Shown one piece after another: positions 8,893-20,102 of a stretch of 35,057 bases of DNA. The notes under the pieces are model-generated. The model had not been told where the DNA came from, ran no database searches, and worked only from the letters and a program-made list of their open reading frames with translations. Both the position numbers and the translations under genes were made by a program. Source of the DNA: an uncultured Brevundimonas sp. Lineage in GTDB: Bacteria > Pseudomonadota > Alphaproteobacteria > Caulobacterales > Caulobacteraceae. Within the stretch, counting starts at the first letter, position 1. Each line of letters begins with the position of its first letter. The DNA lies in assembly GCF_937863155.1 (NCBI RefSeq), contig NZ_CALMFB010000056.1, positions 1-35,057 of the forward strand. Reading direction: 5' to 3'.

Positions 8893-9960
8893 TCAGTTCG
8901 GCGCGGACTGCACCGCGTTCTGGGACGCCGTGGCGGCGTCGGCGGCGACCGTGGGGGCGGCGGCCATCGACACCGGCGTGCGGCCCGTGGGGGCCAGGGC
9001 CTGGGCCGTGCACTGGCCCAGGTCGCGCGCGACGTGGCGGCCCAGGCAGAACATGTCCTCATAGCTGGGGCGCGAGGCCGCCAGGCACTGGAACAGCATC
9101 AGCTTGGACATGTTCAGGCAGAATTCGCTGTTGGATTCGACCGTCAGCGCCTCGGTGTTGGCCCGTCCGTCCTCGCCCGCGGCGCCCAGGGCGGCCAGGG
9201 CGGCGATGGCCAGGGAGTTGACCATGGCGGGGGTGAAGGGCGGCGGCAGGCTGGCGGCCGTGGTGTTCAGGCCCCGGCCATCGTGGGCGGCGGCGAACAG
9301 GCGGGCCGAATCCTCGGCCGACGGCAGCATGCGGGCCGCCGACAGGGTCTTGGCCCCTTCCAGGCGGTCGGCGCGGTTGGCGATGGGCGTGACGGCCCAG
9401 CGACGGCGCGGGTCGCGGCGTTCCTGAATGGTGTAGGCGTCGCCCTCCACCGCCTCGGCGATGGCGGTCATGGCGGCCGAATCCACGCCGATGGTCGAGA
9501 CGATCAGCCCGGCGGCCGCATCGGCGCCCGGCAGGGTGGCGGCATAGGCGGGATCGGCGATGATGCGGGCCACCACCGTCGCGCGCTGTTCCGGGTCGGT
9601 GGCGAAGCTGCGCACGCCGGTCACGAACTCGGGCGATTGCAGGGCCAGGATGGCGCCATAGGCGATCAGGCCGCGCGACAGTTGCGCCGGTTCATAGGCG
9701 GCGCCGCGACGGATGGCGTCCTGGATCGATTCGGCGGTGGTGAAGCCGGATTGAATGGTTCCGGCCTCGCGCATGAAAGCGACATAGATGGAGGCGGCCT
9801 CGGCCACGTCGCGGTTCAGGCTGAGCGCGGGCGGCGGCGGCGGCGGCGCGGCCGGCGGCGGCGGCGTCGGTTCCGGCTCGGGCGTGGCGCAGGCCGACAG
9901 GACGGCGAGGGCGGCGACAACCGCGACGGAAACGCCGCGACGCAGGAAGGTGTGGGACAT
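8893..9960 (-). CDS. Proline-rich lipoprotein of unknown function
   Basis: This 355-residue protein begins with a lipoprotein signal (MSHTFLRRGVSVAVV, lipobox LSAC, lipidated C24), then a proline-rich linker (about residues 27-46), then a long, mostly helical alanine-rich domain that I cannot assign to a family. Four cysteines cluster in the C-terminal third (FCLNM, FQCLA, MFCLG and GQCTA), suggesting one or two disulfides in the periplasm. The start at 9960 is chosen over a TTG at 9978 because that TTG overlaps the purine-rich GGGGAAGAG, which is well placed as the ribosome binding site of the ATG. It lies 93 bases downstream of prs on the same strand. Function is unknown. Confidence 0.75.
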   Translation of the reverse strand: MSHTFLRRGVSVAVVAALAVLSACATPEPEPTPPPPAAPPPPPPALSLNRDVAEAASIYVAFMREAGTIQSGFTTAESIQDAIRRGAAYEPAQLSRGLIAYGAILALQSPEFVTGVRSFATDPEQRATVVARIIADPAYAATLPGADAAAGLIVSTIGVDSAAMTAIAEAVEGDAYTIQERRDPRRRWAVTPIANRADRLEGAKTLSAARMLPSAEDSARLFAAAHDGRGLNTTAASLPPPFTPAMVNSLAIAALAALGAAGEDGRANTEALTVESNSEFCLNMSKLMLFQCLAASRPSYEDMFCLGRHVARDLGQCTAQALAPTGRTPVSMAAAPTVAADAATASQNAVQSAPN

Positions 9961-10053
9961 GGACGAACTCTTCCCCAACTGGACGTTCGACGCCGCCAGG
10001 GCGTCGATCAGGCTTTTCGGCCTTATATCGCGGTCCAGAGGGTTTTCCGACCG

Positions 10054-10989
10054 TTAATCGAACAGCTTGGAGACCGATTCCTCGTTGGCGATCCGGCGGA
10101 TGGCCTCGCCGATCAGCGGAGCCACGGAAACGCGGACGATTTTCTCGCAGTTCAAAACTTCGTCAGGCTGTTCGATGGAGTCGGTGATGACCAGGCGTTT
10201 CAGCGGCCCGTCCTGAACCCGCTGGACCGCCGGGCCGGACAGGACGCCGTGGCTGATATAGGCCGAAACCTCGGTCGCGCCGCGTTCGATCAGGGCCTGG
10301 GCCGCATTGACCAGTGTGCCGCCCGAATCGACGATGTCGTCGAACAGGATGCAGCGGCGGCCCTCGACGTCGCCGATGATGTTCATGACTTCGCTTTCGC
10401 CCGCGCGCGGCCGGCGCTTGTCGACGATGGCCAGATCGGCGTCCAGACGCTTGGCCAGGGACCGGGCACGCACCACGCCGCCGACGTCGGGCGAGACGAT
10501 CATCACCTCGGACGGCTTTTCGAACCGTTCGCGGATGTCGCGCGCCAGCACCGGCGTGGCGATCAGATTGTCGGTCGGGATGTCGAAGAAGCCCTGAATC
10601 TGGCCGGCGTGCAGATCCATGGTCAGAACCCGGTCGGCCCCGGCGCGGGTGATCAGATTGGCCACCAGCTTGGCCGAAATGGGCGTGCGGCCATCCGTCT
10701 TCCGGTCCTGCCGGGCATAGCCGAAATAGGGCATGACCGCCGTGATCCGCCGCGCCGACGCCCGCACCAGGGCGTCGATGATGATCAGCAGCTCCATCAG
10801 ATTGTCGTTGGCCGGATAGCTGGTCGACTGGATCACGAAGACGTCCTCGCCCCGGACGTTCTCCTCGATCAGGGCGAAGACCTCGTTGTCGGCGAAGCGC
10901 TTGACCTGCGCCCGCGTCAGGGGGGCGTCCAGGTGGGCGGCGATGGCCTTGGCCAGGGTCCGGTTCGAATTCCCCGACAACAGCTTCAT
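10054..10989 (-). CDS. prs: Ribose-phosphate pyrophosphokinase (PRPP synthase)
   Basis: This enzyme makes phosphoribosyl pyrophosphate from ribose-5-phosphate and ATP, feeding purine, pyrimidine, histidine, tryptophan and NAD synthesis. The length of 311 residues is standard for class I enzymes. Visible motifs are the N-terminal [12 protein letters not shown], the flexible region [19 protein letters not shown] that contacts [23 protein letters not shown], and the PRPP-binding loop [12 protein letters not shown]. The ATG at 10989 has AAGGA about 10 bases upstream. It is divergent from bamD, with about 200 bases between them that must hold both promoters; I see no clear consensus there. Confidence 0.97.
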   Translation of the reverse strand: MKLLSGNSNRTLAKAIAAHLDAPLTRAQVKRFADNEVFALIEENVRGEDVFVIQSTSYPANDNLMELLIIIDALVRASARRITAVMPYFGYARQDRKTDGRTPISAKLVANLITRAGADRVLTMDLHAGQIQGFFDIPTDNLIATPVLARDIRERFEKPSEVMIVSPDVGGVVRARSLAKRLDADLAIVDKRRPRAGESEVMNIIGDVEGRRCILFDDIVDSGGTLVNAAQALIERGATEVSAYISHGVLSGPAVQRVQDGPLKRLVITDSIEQPDEVLNCEKIVRVSVAPLIGEAIRRIANEESVSKLFD

Positions 10990-11193
10990 GGCCGGTCATC
11001 CTTTCGCCGTCATCGGAACGCCGACTGCAGCGCTCAACTGGCGCGCTCTTTACCAGCAGAGCCGGACGGGGCAAGTCGGCGCGGGCGTTTTCGACCGCAT
11101 TGGCTTCGATCCCGGCGCTGGTGTAGAGATCGCCCATTCGGGGGATGGCGCGGCTGCGCCGTTCCGTCGCCGTGTCTATTGAGGTCGCCGTCC

Positions 11194-12039
11194 TTGTTCG
11201 TCTCCAAGTCCCGATCCGGCCTGATGCTGATGGCCGTCCTGGTCGCCGCCACCTCTGTGGCGGCCTGCAATGGCGGCCGCGCCCGGCCCAAGCTGGCCTA
11301 TGAGGAGCGCCCGGTCGAGGCGCTGTACAACGCCGGCTATGACCGCCTTCAGCGCAAGCGCTGGAGCGATGCGGTGGACTATTTCCAGGAGGTGGAGCGC
11401 CAGCACCCCTATTCGGAATGGTCGCGCCGGGCGATCCTGATGCAGATCCACGCCCAGTATCAGAACAACAACTATCAGGAGGCGATCGCGGCGGCGGATC
11501 GCTTCATCCAGCTATTCCCCGGCAATCCGTCGGCGGCCTACGCCTTCTACATGAAGGCCATCTGCAATTTCGAACGCATCGTCGATGTTGGCCGTGACCA
11601 GGCCTTCGCCGAGGCGTCGCTGCAGGGCCTGCGCGACGTAGTGCGCCGCTATCCGGGCAGCAGCTACGCCACCGACGCCCTGGTCAAGATCGACATGGTC
11701 AACGACCAGCTGGCCGGCAAGGAAATGAACATCGGCCGCTATTACCAGCGCGCCAACCAGCCCCTGGCGGCCGTGAACCGCTACAAGACCGTGATCGACA
11801 ACCCCGATTTCCAGCGCACCTCGCACACGCCCGAGGCCCTGTATCGGCTGGTCGAAGTCTATCTGTCGCTGGGGCTGCGGGATGAGGCGGTGCGCAACGG
11901 CGCCGTGCTGGGCCACAACTATCCGGGCAGCGTCTGGTACTCCAAGGCCTTCGACCTGCTCAGCGACCAGGGCGCCCGTCCGCAGGTCGCCCCCGAGACG
12001 CGTCGCGAGGGCTGGCTGTCGCGGATCATCCCGGGCTGA
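11194..12039 (+). CDS. bamD: Outer membrane assembly lipoprotein BamD
   Basis: BamD is the essential lipoprotein partner of BamA in the complex that inserts beta-barrel proteins into the outer membrane. The 281-residue product has a lipoprotein signal with lipobox VAAC (C25), then the tetratricopeptide-type repeats typical of the family: EALYNAGYDRLQRKRWSDAV, HPYSEWSRRAILMQIHAQY, NYQEAIAAADRFIQLFPG, followed by YPGSSYATDALVKIDMVNDQLAGKE. The start is the TTG at 11194, because GAGGT lies 8 bases upstream and the next in-frame ATG (11224) would cut into the signal peptide. The frame runs open about 2.4 kb further upstream, but that stretch is antisense to prs and its neighbour. It is divergent from prs. 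Confidence 0.92.
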   Translation: MFVSKSRSGLMLMAVLVAATSVAACNGGRARPKLAYEERPVEALYNAGYDRLQRKRWSDAVDYFQEVERQHPYSEWSRRAILMQIHAQYQNNNYQEAIAAADRFIQLFPGNPSAAYAFYMKAICNFERIVDVGRDQAFAEASLQGLRDVVRRYPGSSYATDALVKIDMVNDQLAGKEMNIGRYYQRANQPLAAVNRYKTVIDNPDFQRTSHTPEALYRLVEVYLSLGLRDEAVRNGAVLGHNYPGSVWYSKAFDLLSDQGARPQVAPETRREGWLSRIIPG

Positions 12040-12227
12040 TTCTTTTCGGTCGGTCCGACGGAAAGCCTGAATCTAACCGTTGGATTGCAACGGTAAGGCC
12101 AAATCGGGGCGGCGGCTGACCGCGAATTAACGCGGCTTCATGACGCTGTCCGGCTAAGGTCACCAGGCTCGCGACGCCCTTGGCGTTGCGGGAACTTCCT
12201 TTTGATTCAGACGACTGTGGACCGCAC

Positions 12228-14996
12228 ATGAGCCTGCTCGCCCTGACCCTTCACGCCGCCGCCCTGGCGACGGACCCGTCCGGCGCCGCCCAGCAGGCGA
12301 CCCCTGCGGCCCCGACCCAGACGCCGCCCCCGGCCGTCGCCCAGGCTGCGCCCGCCGATCAGGACGCCGAGCCCGCCTATGATCTGGGCGAACTGACCAC
12401 CACCGGCGCCAAGCGGCGCGGGTCGGTCATCGGCGACATCGAACCCGACATCGTTCTGGACGAGTCGATGATCGCCACCTACGGCGCCTCGACCATCGGC
12501 GAGCTTCTGGCGGCGATCGAGCCGCTGACCCAGAGCAACCGCGGCCGCGGCGGCGGCCAGCCGATCCTGTTGGTCAACGGCCGGCGCATCTCGGGCTTCC
12601 GCGAGATCGCCAACATCCCGACCGAGGCCATCGAACGCACCGAAATCCTGCCCGAGGAAGTGGCCCTGTCCTATGGCTATCGCGCCGACCAGCGGGTGGT
12701 GAATTTCGTCCTAAAACCGAACTTCCGCTCGCTGCAAGCCCAGGGCAGCGCCCGCACGCCGACCCAGGGCGGCCGCACCAGCCTCAGCGGCGAAGTCGGC
12801 GGCTTCAGCATCAGCGGCGCAACCCGCTGGAACCTGGATATCGGCGGCACGCGCGAGACGGCCCTGTTCGAGGATGAACGCGACATCACCCGCGACACCG
12901 GCCTGCCGTTCTCGCGCCTGGGCACGGTGGCGGGCGCGACGTTCGGCGCCGAGATCGACCCGGCGCTGTCGGCCCTGGCTGGTTCGACCGTGACCACGGC
13001 CCTGGCCCCGGCTTCGGCCGCCGGCGGCGCGGTCGGCCTGTCAGGCTTCGTGCCCGGCGCGGGCCAGCGGACGGCCGAGGACGCCACCGCATGGCGCACC
13101 CTGCTGCCGCGTCGCGACGAGCAGCGGATCAACGCCTCCATGAGCCGGGGCCTGACCCAGAACACCACCGGCACCTTCCGCGCCGGTCTGACCGACACCT
13201 CGTCGCTCAGCTATCTGGGCCTGCCCGGCGTGGTGCTGAACCTGCCGGCCAGCAACGGCTTTTCGCCGTTCGCCAACGCCACGACCCTGTATCGTTATTT
13301 CGACGATCCGGCGTCCATGTCGCGCCAGGTGGACACCCAGGCGCTGGAGCTGGCCACGGTGCTGGACGGCTTCATCGGCGACTGGCGCTGGACCTTCACC
13401 GGCAACTATGACCGCACCGAAACCGACACTCGGACCGGACGCGGCCTGGACGCCAGCGCCCTGCAGGGGCGGCTGAACGCCAACGACCCCACCGTCAATC
13501 CGTTCGGCGCCATCGCCGACGGCCTGCTGGTCCGGGCGCCGGCCGACACGGCCAACTCGGTCAACAGCCAGATCAACAGCGAACTGGTGTTCAGCGGCAG
13601 CCCCTGGGAAGGCCCGGCCGGGCGCATGAACAGCACGCTGAAATTCGGCCTGAACCGCCGCACCCTGGATTCCACCAGCGTCCGCTCGGGCGTGATCACC
13701 GATCGCGACCAGTCGCGCGACACCGCCAGCTTCCAGGGCAGCTTCAGCCTGCCGCTGACCGATCGCGAGCGCGAGGTCGGCGCGGCCTTCGGCGACCTGA
13801 GCGCCAATTTCAACATCGGCTATGAGGAACTGTCGGACTTCGGCGGTCTGTCGACGGTGGGCGGCGGCCTGAACTGGTCGCCCCACGCCGACTGGAGCTT
13901 CATCGCCAGCTATACGGCCGAACAGGGCGCGCCTTCGGTGTCGCAACTGAACGATCCGGTCGTCTCGACGCCGAACGTCCAGGTGTTCGATTTCGCCACG
14001 GGCCAGACCGTCAACATCACCCGCATCGACGGCGGCAACGCCAATCTGTCGTCGGATGATCGCCAGGTGTTCAAGCTGGGCCTGAACTGGCAGCCGCTGG
14101 CCAATGAGGATCTGCGGATCACCAGCGACTACACCGCCAGCCGGATCGAGAACCAGATCGCCACCTTCCCGACGATCACGCCGGATCTGGAAGCCGCCTT
14201 CCCCAGCCGCTTCACGCGCGATCTGGCGGGCAACCTGATCTCGATCGACGCGCGGCCGGTGAACTATGCCTATGCCGAGAAGCAGGAACTGCGCACCGGC
14301 TTCAACTTCAGCCGCGCCTTCGGCGAACCGACGGCGGGCGCCCAGCCGCCGGGTGGCCCCGGCGGGCCTGGCGGTCGCGGCCCCGGCGCTGGTCCGCGCG
14401 GTGGCGGCGGCAACATGATCATGATGTCGACCACCAGCGGCCCTGGCGGCGGCGGGCGCGGCAATACCGAGGTTCGCGTCAGCGGCCGCCCGCGCGGCCC
14501 GATGATGCAGCCGGGACAGGGGCGGTATAATCTGTCGCTGCACCACACCTGGCGCATTCAGGATGAAGTGTTGATCCGCGACGGTCTGCCGGTTCTGGAT
14601 CTGCTGGACGGTGCCTCGGTCAGCGGCCGCGGCGGCAGCCCCCGGCACGAAGTCCAGGGACAGGCCGGCGTGTTCAAGAGCGGCATGGGCGCCTTCCTGA
14701 ATGTCACCTGGCGCGACGAAACCCGCGTCAGCGGCGGCATGGGCGGCCAGGATCTGTTCTTCTCGGACCTGATGACGGTGAACCTGAACATGTTCGCCGA
14801 TCTGGGCCAGCGTCAGTCGCTGGTGGCCAAATATCCGTGGCTGAAGGGCGCGCGCGTCAGTGTCGGCGTCTCCAACCTGTTCGACGAACGGATCGACGTG
14901 CGCGACGCCAACGGCGACACGCCCCAGGGCTATCTGCCGGATCAGATGGACCCGACCGGCCGTCAGGTGTTCATCAGCCTGCGCAAGCTGTTCTAA
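12228..14996 (+). CDS. TonB-dependent receptor-like outer membrane protein
   Basis: This 922-residue protein is a predicted outer-membrane beta-barrel transporter. After a weak N-terminal signal (MSLLALTLHAAALA) and a long alanine/proline/glutamine linker comes a plug-type domain: GASTIGELLAAIEPL, then QPILLVNGRRISGFREIANIPTEAI, then TEILPEEVALSYGYRADQRVVNFVLK. The remainder is strand-rich barrel ending in QVFISLRKLF, with the terminal aromatic residue expected for outer-membrane proteins. An unusual glycine/proline/methionine-rich insert spans about residues 700-765. The ligand is unknown; the plug resembles a group common in Caulobacterales and Sphingomonadales. The ATG at 12228 is preferred over a TTG at 12180, but neither has a good ribosome binding site. 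Its stop codon lies inside the recN SOS box. Confidence 0.82.
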   Translation: MSLLALTLHAAALATDPSGAAQQATPAAPTQTPPPAVAQAAPADQDAEPAYDLGELTTTGAKRRGSVIGDIEPDIVLDESMIATYGASTIGELLAAIEPLTQSNRGRGGGQPILLVNGRRISGFREIANIPTEAIERTEILPEEVALSYGYRADQRVVNFVLKPNFRSLQAQGSARTPTQGGRTSLSGEVGGFSISGATRWNLDIGGTRETALFEDERDITRDTGLPFSRLGTVAGATFGAEIDPALSALAGSTVTTALAPASAAGGAVGLSGFVPGAGQRTAEDATAWRTLLPRRDEQRINASMSRGLTQNTTGTFRAGLTDTSSLSYLGLPGVVLNLPASNGFSPFANATTLYRYFDDPASMSRQVDTQALELATVLDGFIGDWRWTFTGNYDRTETDTRTGRGLDASALQGRLNANDPTVNPFGAIADGLLVRAPADTANSVNSQINSELVFSGSPWEGPAGRMNSTLKFGLNRRTLDSTSVRSGVITDRDQSRDTASFQGSFSLPLTDREREVGAAFGDLSANFNIGYEELSDFGGLSTVGGGLNWSPHADWSFIASYTAEQGAPSVSQLNDPVVSTPNVQVFDFATGQTVNITRIDGGNANLSSDDRQVFKLGLNWQPLANEDLRITSDYTASRIENQIATFPTITPDLEAAFPSRFTRDLAGNLISIDARPVNYAYAEKQELRTGFNFSRAFGEPTAGAQPPGGPGGPGGRGPGAGPRGGGGNMIMMSTTSGPGGGGRGNTEVRVSGRPRGPMMQPGQGRYNLSLHHTWRIQDEVLIRDGLPVLDLLDGASVSGRGGSPRHEVQGQAGVFKSGMGAFLNVTWRDETRVSGGMGGQDLFFSDLMTVNLNMFADLGQRQSLVAKYPWLKGARVSVGVSNLFDERIDVRDANGDTPQGYLPDQMDPTGRQVFISLRKLF

Positions 14997-15004
14997 CTCT
15001 GTTC
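14990..15004 (+). promoter_or_regulatory. LexA (SOS) box of recN
   Basis: The direct repeat GTTC-N7-GTTC (14990-14993 and 15001-15004, spacer TAACTCT) exactly matches the LexA site known in alphaproteobacteria. It begins 54 bases before the recN start and contains the stop codon of the upstream receptor gene. recN is a classical SOS gene, which makes the match meaningful. Confidence 0.85.
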
Positions 15005-15043
15005 CGGTTCTGGTCGGGCTGTTAGTGTGGGAAGCCGATTCCC

Positions 15044-18297
<3,254 letters not shown>

Positions 18298-18343
18298 TCA
18301 TCCCGCCCGGCCCGGTTAAGTCAAGGCGGGATGGGGCGGGGGA

Positions 18344-19627
18344 TCACTGTCCGCGTCGGATCAGCTCGTCGGCCAAGGCGGCGGTCAGATAGCCGTCCGG
18401 CGTGCGGCCGTTCGCCTGTTGCCACTGGCGCAGGGCCGCGCGGGTGTTGGCGCCGACCACGCCGTCCACCCCCTTGGTGTCATAGCCCAGCCGCGTCAGG
18501 GCCGACTGGGCGCCGATGCGCTGATCTCGCGTCAGGGGGGCGTCATTGGGCCAGGCGCGGCTCAGGGCCGGCTTGCCCTGGATGCCGTCCGCCGTCAGGC
18601 CGATGGCCAGGGCGTAGCTGACCGAGTTGTTGTAGGCGCGGATGACATAGTGGTTGGGCAGGGCCAGGAAGGCCGGGCCATTGGCGCCCTGGGGCAGCAG
18701 GATGGTCGCCTGTTCCGCCGCCTCGGCCGCATTGGGCGCGCCGCCATTGGCCAACCGCACACCGCGCGCAGCCCAGAAGGCCCAGTCATGGCGCGGCCCC
18801 TCGGCCAGGGCGTAGTCGAAGCCGGACGGCACGGTGACCTCGTAGCCCCAGCTCTGGCCCCGTTTCCAGCCCGCGCGCGCCAACAGATTGGCGGCCGAGG
18901 CCAGGGCGTCGGCGTCCGAGTTCCAGATATCGACCTGGCCGTCGCCGTCCTCGTCGACGCCCAGGCGCAGATAGTTGTCGGGCATGAACTGGGTCTGGCC
19001 CATGGCCCCGGCCCAGCTGCCCTTCAGCCCCGCGCGCGAGCGGCGGCCGTCCAGCACGATGTCCAGCGCATTCTTCAACTGGGCCTCGGCCCAGTCGCGG
19101 CGGCGGCCGTCATAGGCCAGGGTCGCCAGCGAGCGGATGACGTCATAGTCGCCCTGGACCTGGCCGAAGGCGCTTTCTTGGGCCCAGATGGAGACCAGGA
19201 TTTCGGACGGCACACCGGTGCGCTGGACCACGCCCCACGGCACGCGATCGATGCGCTGGCGGGCCTGGGCGATGCGGGTGGCGGTGACGGCGTTCTGGAC
19301 ATAGGCGCCGGCGGGACGGCTGAACTCGGGCTGGTTGTTGTCCAGGCGCACGACCGACGGATCGGGCGTCAGCCCGGCCATCTCGCGCTCATAGGCGGCG
19401 CGGCGGGCGCCGCCGTGGCGGGCCAGGAAGCCCTGCTTCCATCCCTCGAACCCGGCCGCATCGGGCAGGGCGGGCGCGGTCGGCGTCGCCGGGGCGGGGG
19501 TCGGGGTCGGGGTCGGGGCGGGAATCAGCGGCGAAGGCGCCGGCGGCTGGGTCGTGGGCGATTCCGGCATCATCGGCGCACAGGCCGCGACGGCGCCGAT
19601 CAGCAGCAGGCGAGCATCGATACGCAT
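18344..19627 (-). CDS. MltB-type lytic murein transglycosylase lipoprotein
   Basis: This enzyme cleaves peptidoglycan glycan strands, releasing 1,6-anhydro-muropeptides. The 427-residue protein has a very short lipoprotein signal (lipobox VAAC, C16) and a threonine/proline-rich linker (about 20-55). The SLT_2/MltB catalytic domain follows, with the catalytic glutamate E151 in SIWAQESAFG and the conserved AGAMGQTQFMPDNY. An EF-hand-like acidic loop DEDGDGQVD lies at residues 225-233. A C-terminal peptidoglycan-binding domain (about 365-427) shows GYDTKGVDGVVGANTRAALRQWQ. The ATG at 19627 is chosen because earlier in-frame codons would place a non-signal stretch before the lipobox. It lies divergent from the tRNA-like gene and rpmJ. 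Confidence 0.93.
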   Translation of the reverse strand: MRIDARLLLIGAVAACAPMMPESPTTQPPAPSPLIPAPTPTPTPAPATPTAPALPDAAGFEGWKQGFLARHGGARRAAYEREMAGLTPDPSVVRLDNNQPEFSRPAGAYVQNAVTATRIAQARQRIDRVPWGVVQRTGVPSEILVSIWAQESAFGQVQGDYDVIRSLATLAYDGRRRDWAEAQLKNALDIVLDGRRSRAGLKGSWAGAMGQTQFMPDNYLRLGVDEDGDGQVDIWNSDADALASAANLLARAGWKRGQSWGYEVTVPSGFDYALAEGPRHDWAFWAARGVRLANGGAPNAAEAAEQATILLPQGANGPAFLALPNHYVIRAYNNSVSYALAIGLTADGIQGKPALSRAWPNDAPLTRDQRIGAQSALTRLGYDTKGVDGVVGANTRAALRQWQQANGRTPDGYLTAALADELIRRGQ

Positions 19628-19738
19628 GGTTCTGGGCGGTCTCCCCGAATCCCGAATGGCGGTTGCCACATCATCTTAGCGCATGGGCGCGCGAAGCGTT
19701 GCGGCAGGCGTGGTTTATCCAGCAATAACCGTGCCTGA

Positions 19739-19767
19739 TTGCGGCTTGTTAACGGCCGCCGGATAAA
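19739..19767 (+). promoter_or_regulatory. Possible promoter of the tRNA-like gene
   Basis: TTGCGG (19739-19744) and GATAAA (19762-19767) are separated by 17 bases. They would start transcription about 14 bases before the mature tRNA end. The match to consensus is only moderate. Confidence 0.4.
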
Positions 19768-19787
19768 ACCCGCGTGTTCCTTCTGAC

Positions 19788-19864
19788 GGCCTGGTGGCGG
19801 AGGGGCGACGCGTCGGGCGTGCAAGCCCGAAGACCCTCCGTTCAACTCGGAGGCCAGGCCTCCA
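19788..19864 (+). tRNA. tRNA-Cys-like gene, anticodon GCA, of abnormal shape
   Basis: A cloverleaf can be drawn by eye. The acceptor is GGCCTGG (19788-19794) pairing perfectly with CCAGGCC (19854-19860), followed by discriminator T and an encoded CCA. T8, G10, A14 and GG in the D loop are in place; the D stem has three pairs plus a G-A mismatch, as tRNA-Cys often has. The T loop TTCAACT (19841-19847) is canonical. The anticodon is GCA at 19821-19823 after T33; with discriminator U73 this is the cysteine identity set. Two features depart from the norm: the T stem has 6 pairs (or the acceptor 8, using T8-G), giving a 13-bp branch, and the anticodon arm holds 18 bases instead of 17 (8-base loop, or 6-bp stem with 6-base loop). 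It may be a minor, altered or decaying tRNA-Cys. Confidence 0.65.
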
Positions 19865-19881
19865 AGGATCGCCGAACCCGG

Positions 19882-19910
19882 TTGACGCCGGGGCCAGCCC
19901 TCTCTATACG
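19882..19910 (+). promoter_or_regulatory. Sigma-70-type promoter upstream of rpmJ
   Basis: TTGACG (19882-19887), a 17-base spacer and TATACG (19905-19910) form a strong housekeeping promoter. Transcription would start near 19917, about 55 bases before the rpmJ ATG. It begins only 18 bases after the tRNA-like gene ends. Confidence 0.7.
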
Positions 19911-19919
19911 CACCGCTCC

Positions 19920-19950
19920 GCCGCAGGTCCGCCCGCGGCTTTTCTATTTT
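19920..19950 (+). terminator. Hairpin with T-rich tail between the tRNA-like gene and rpmJ
   Basis: GCCGC (19920-19924) pairs with GCGGC (19935-19939), followed by TTTTCTATTTT. It looks like a terminator for the tRNA transcript, but it would also lie at the very 5' end of mRNA from the rpmJ promoter. Confidence 0.45.
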
Positions 19951-19972
19951 GCTTTGCCTCAGGACGAAGACC

Positions 19973-20098
19973 ATGAAGGTCCGCAGCTCGCTCAAGTCGC
20001 TCAAGGGTCGCCACCGCGACTGCAAGATCGTGCGTCGCAAGGGCGTGGTCTATGTGATCAACAAGACCGACCCGCGCTTCAAGGCCAAGCAGGGCTGA
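19973..20098 (+). CDS. rpmJ: 50S ribosomal protein L36
   Basis: L36 is the smallest large-subunit ribosomal protein. The 41-residue product starts [20 protein letters not shown] and ends [12 protein letters not shown], a full-length match to the family. Only one cysteine (C17) remains, so this is the zinc-free form; the zinc-binding type has three cysteines and a histidine. That form is normal for alphaproteobacteria. AGGA lies about 8 bases before the ATG. A housekeeping promoter and a T-rich leader hairpin precede it, and a structured region follows. The gene stands alone, away from the ribosomal protein operons, as is usual for this form. Confidence 0.96.
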   Translation: MKVRSSLKSLKGRHRDCKIVRRKGVVYVINKTDPRFKAKQG

Positions 20099-20102
20099 TT
20101 TC

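Noticed and set aside
8785-11193. Very long plus-strand open frame leading into bamD
   Set aside because: It is antisense to rplY's upstream region, the lipoprotein gene and prs; the product is low-complexity Gly/Arg/Asp. Only the part from the TTG at 11194 has a signal peptide and BamD sequence.
12042-12094. Two small inverted repeats after bamD (GTCGG-T-CCGAC and ACCGTTG/CAACGGT)
   Set aside because: The stems are short, the first has almost no loop, and no T run follows; not enough to call a terminator or an operator.
18300-18332. ATCCCGCC/GGCGGGAT inverted repeat with TTGACT on the minus strand before the CoA-transferase gene
   Set aside because: The loop is long, no T run follows, and no -10 sequence is found at a fitting distance from TTGACT.
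19849-19863. Perfect palindrome GGAGGCC-A-GGCCTCC, considered as an attenuator or riboswitch hairpin for rpmJ
   Set aside because: It is explained by the 3' part of the T stem and acceptor of the tRNA-like gene, and it lies before the rpmJ promoter.
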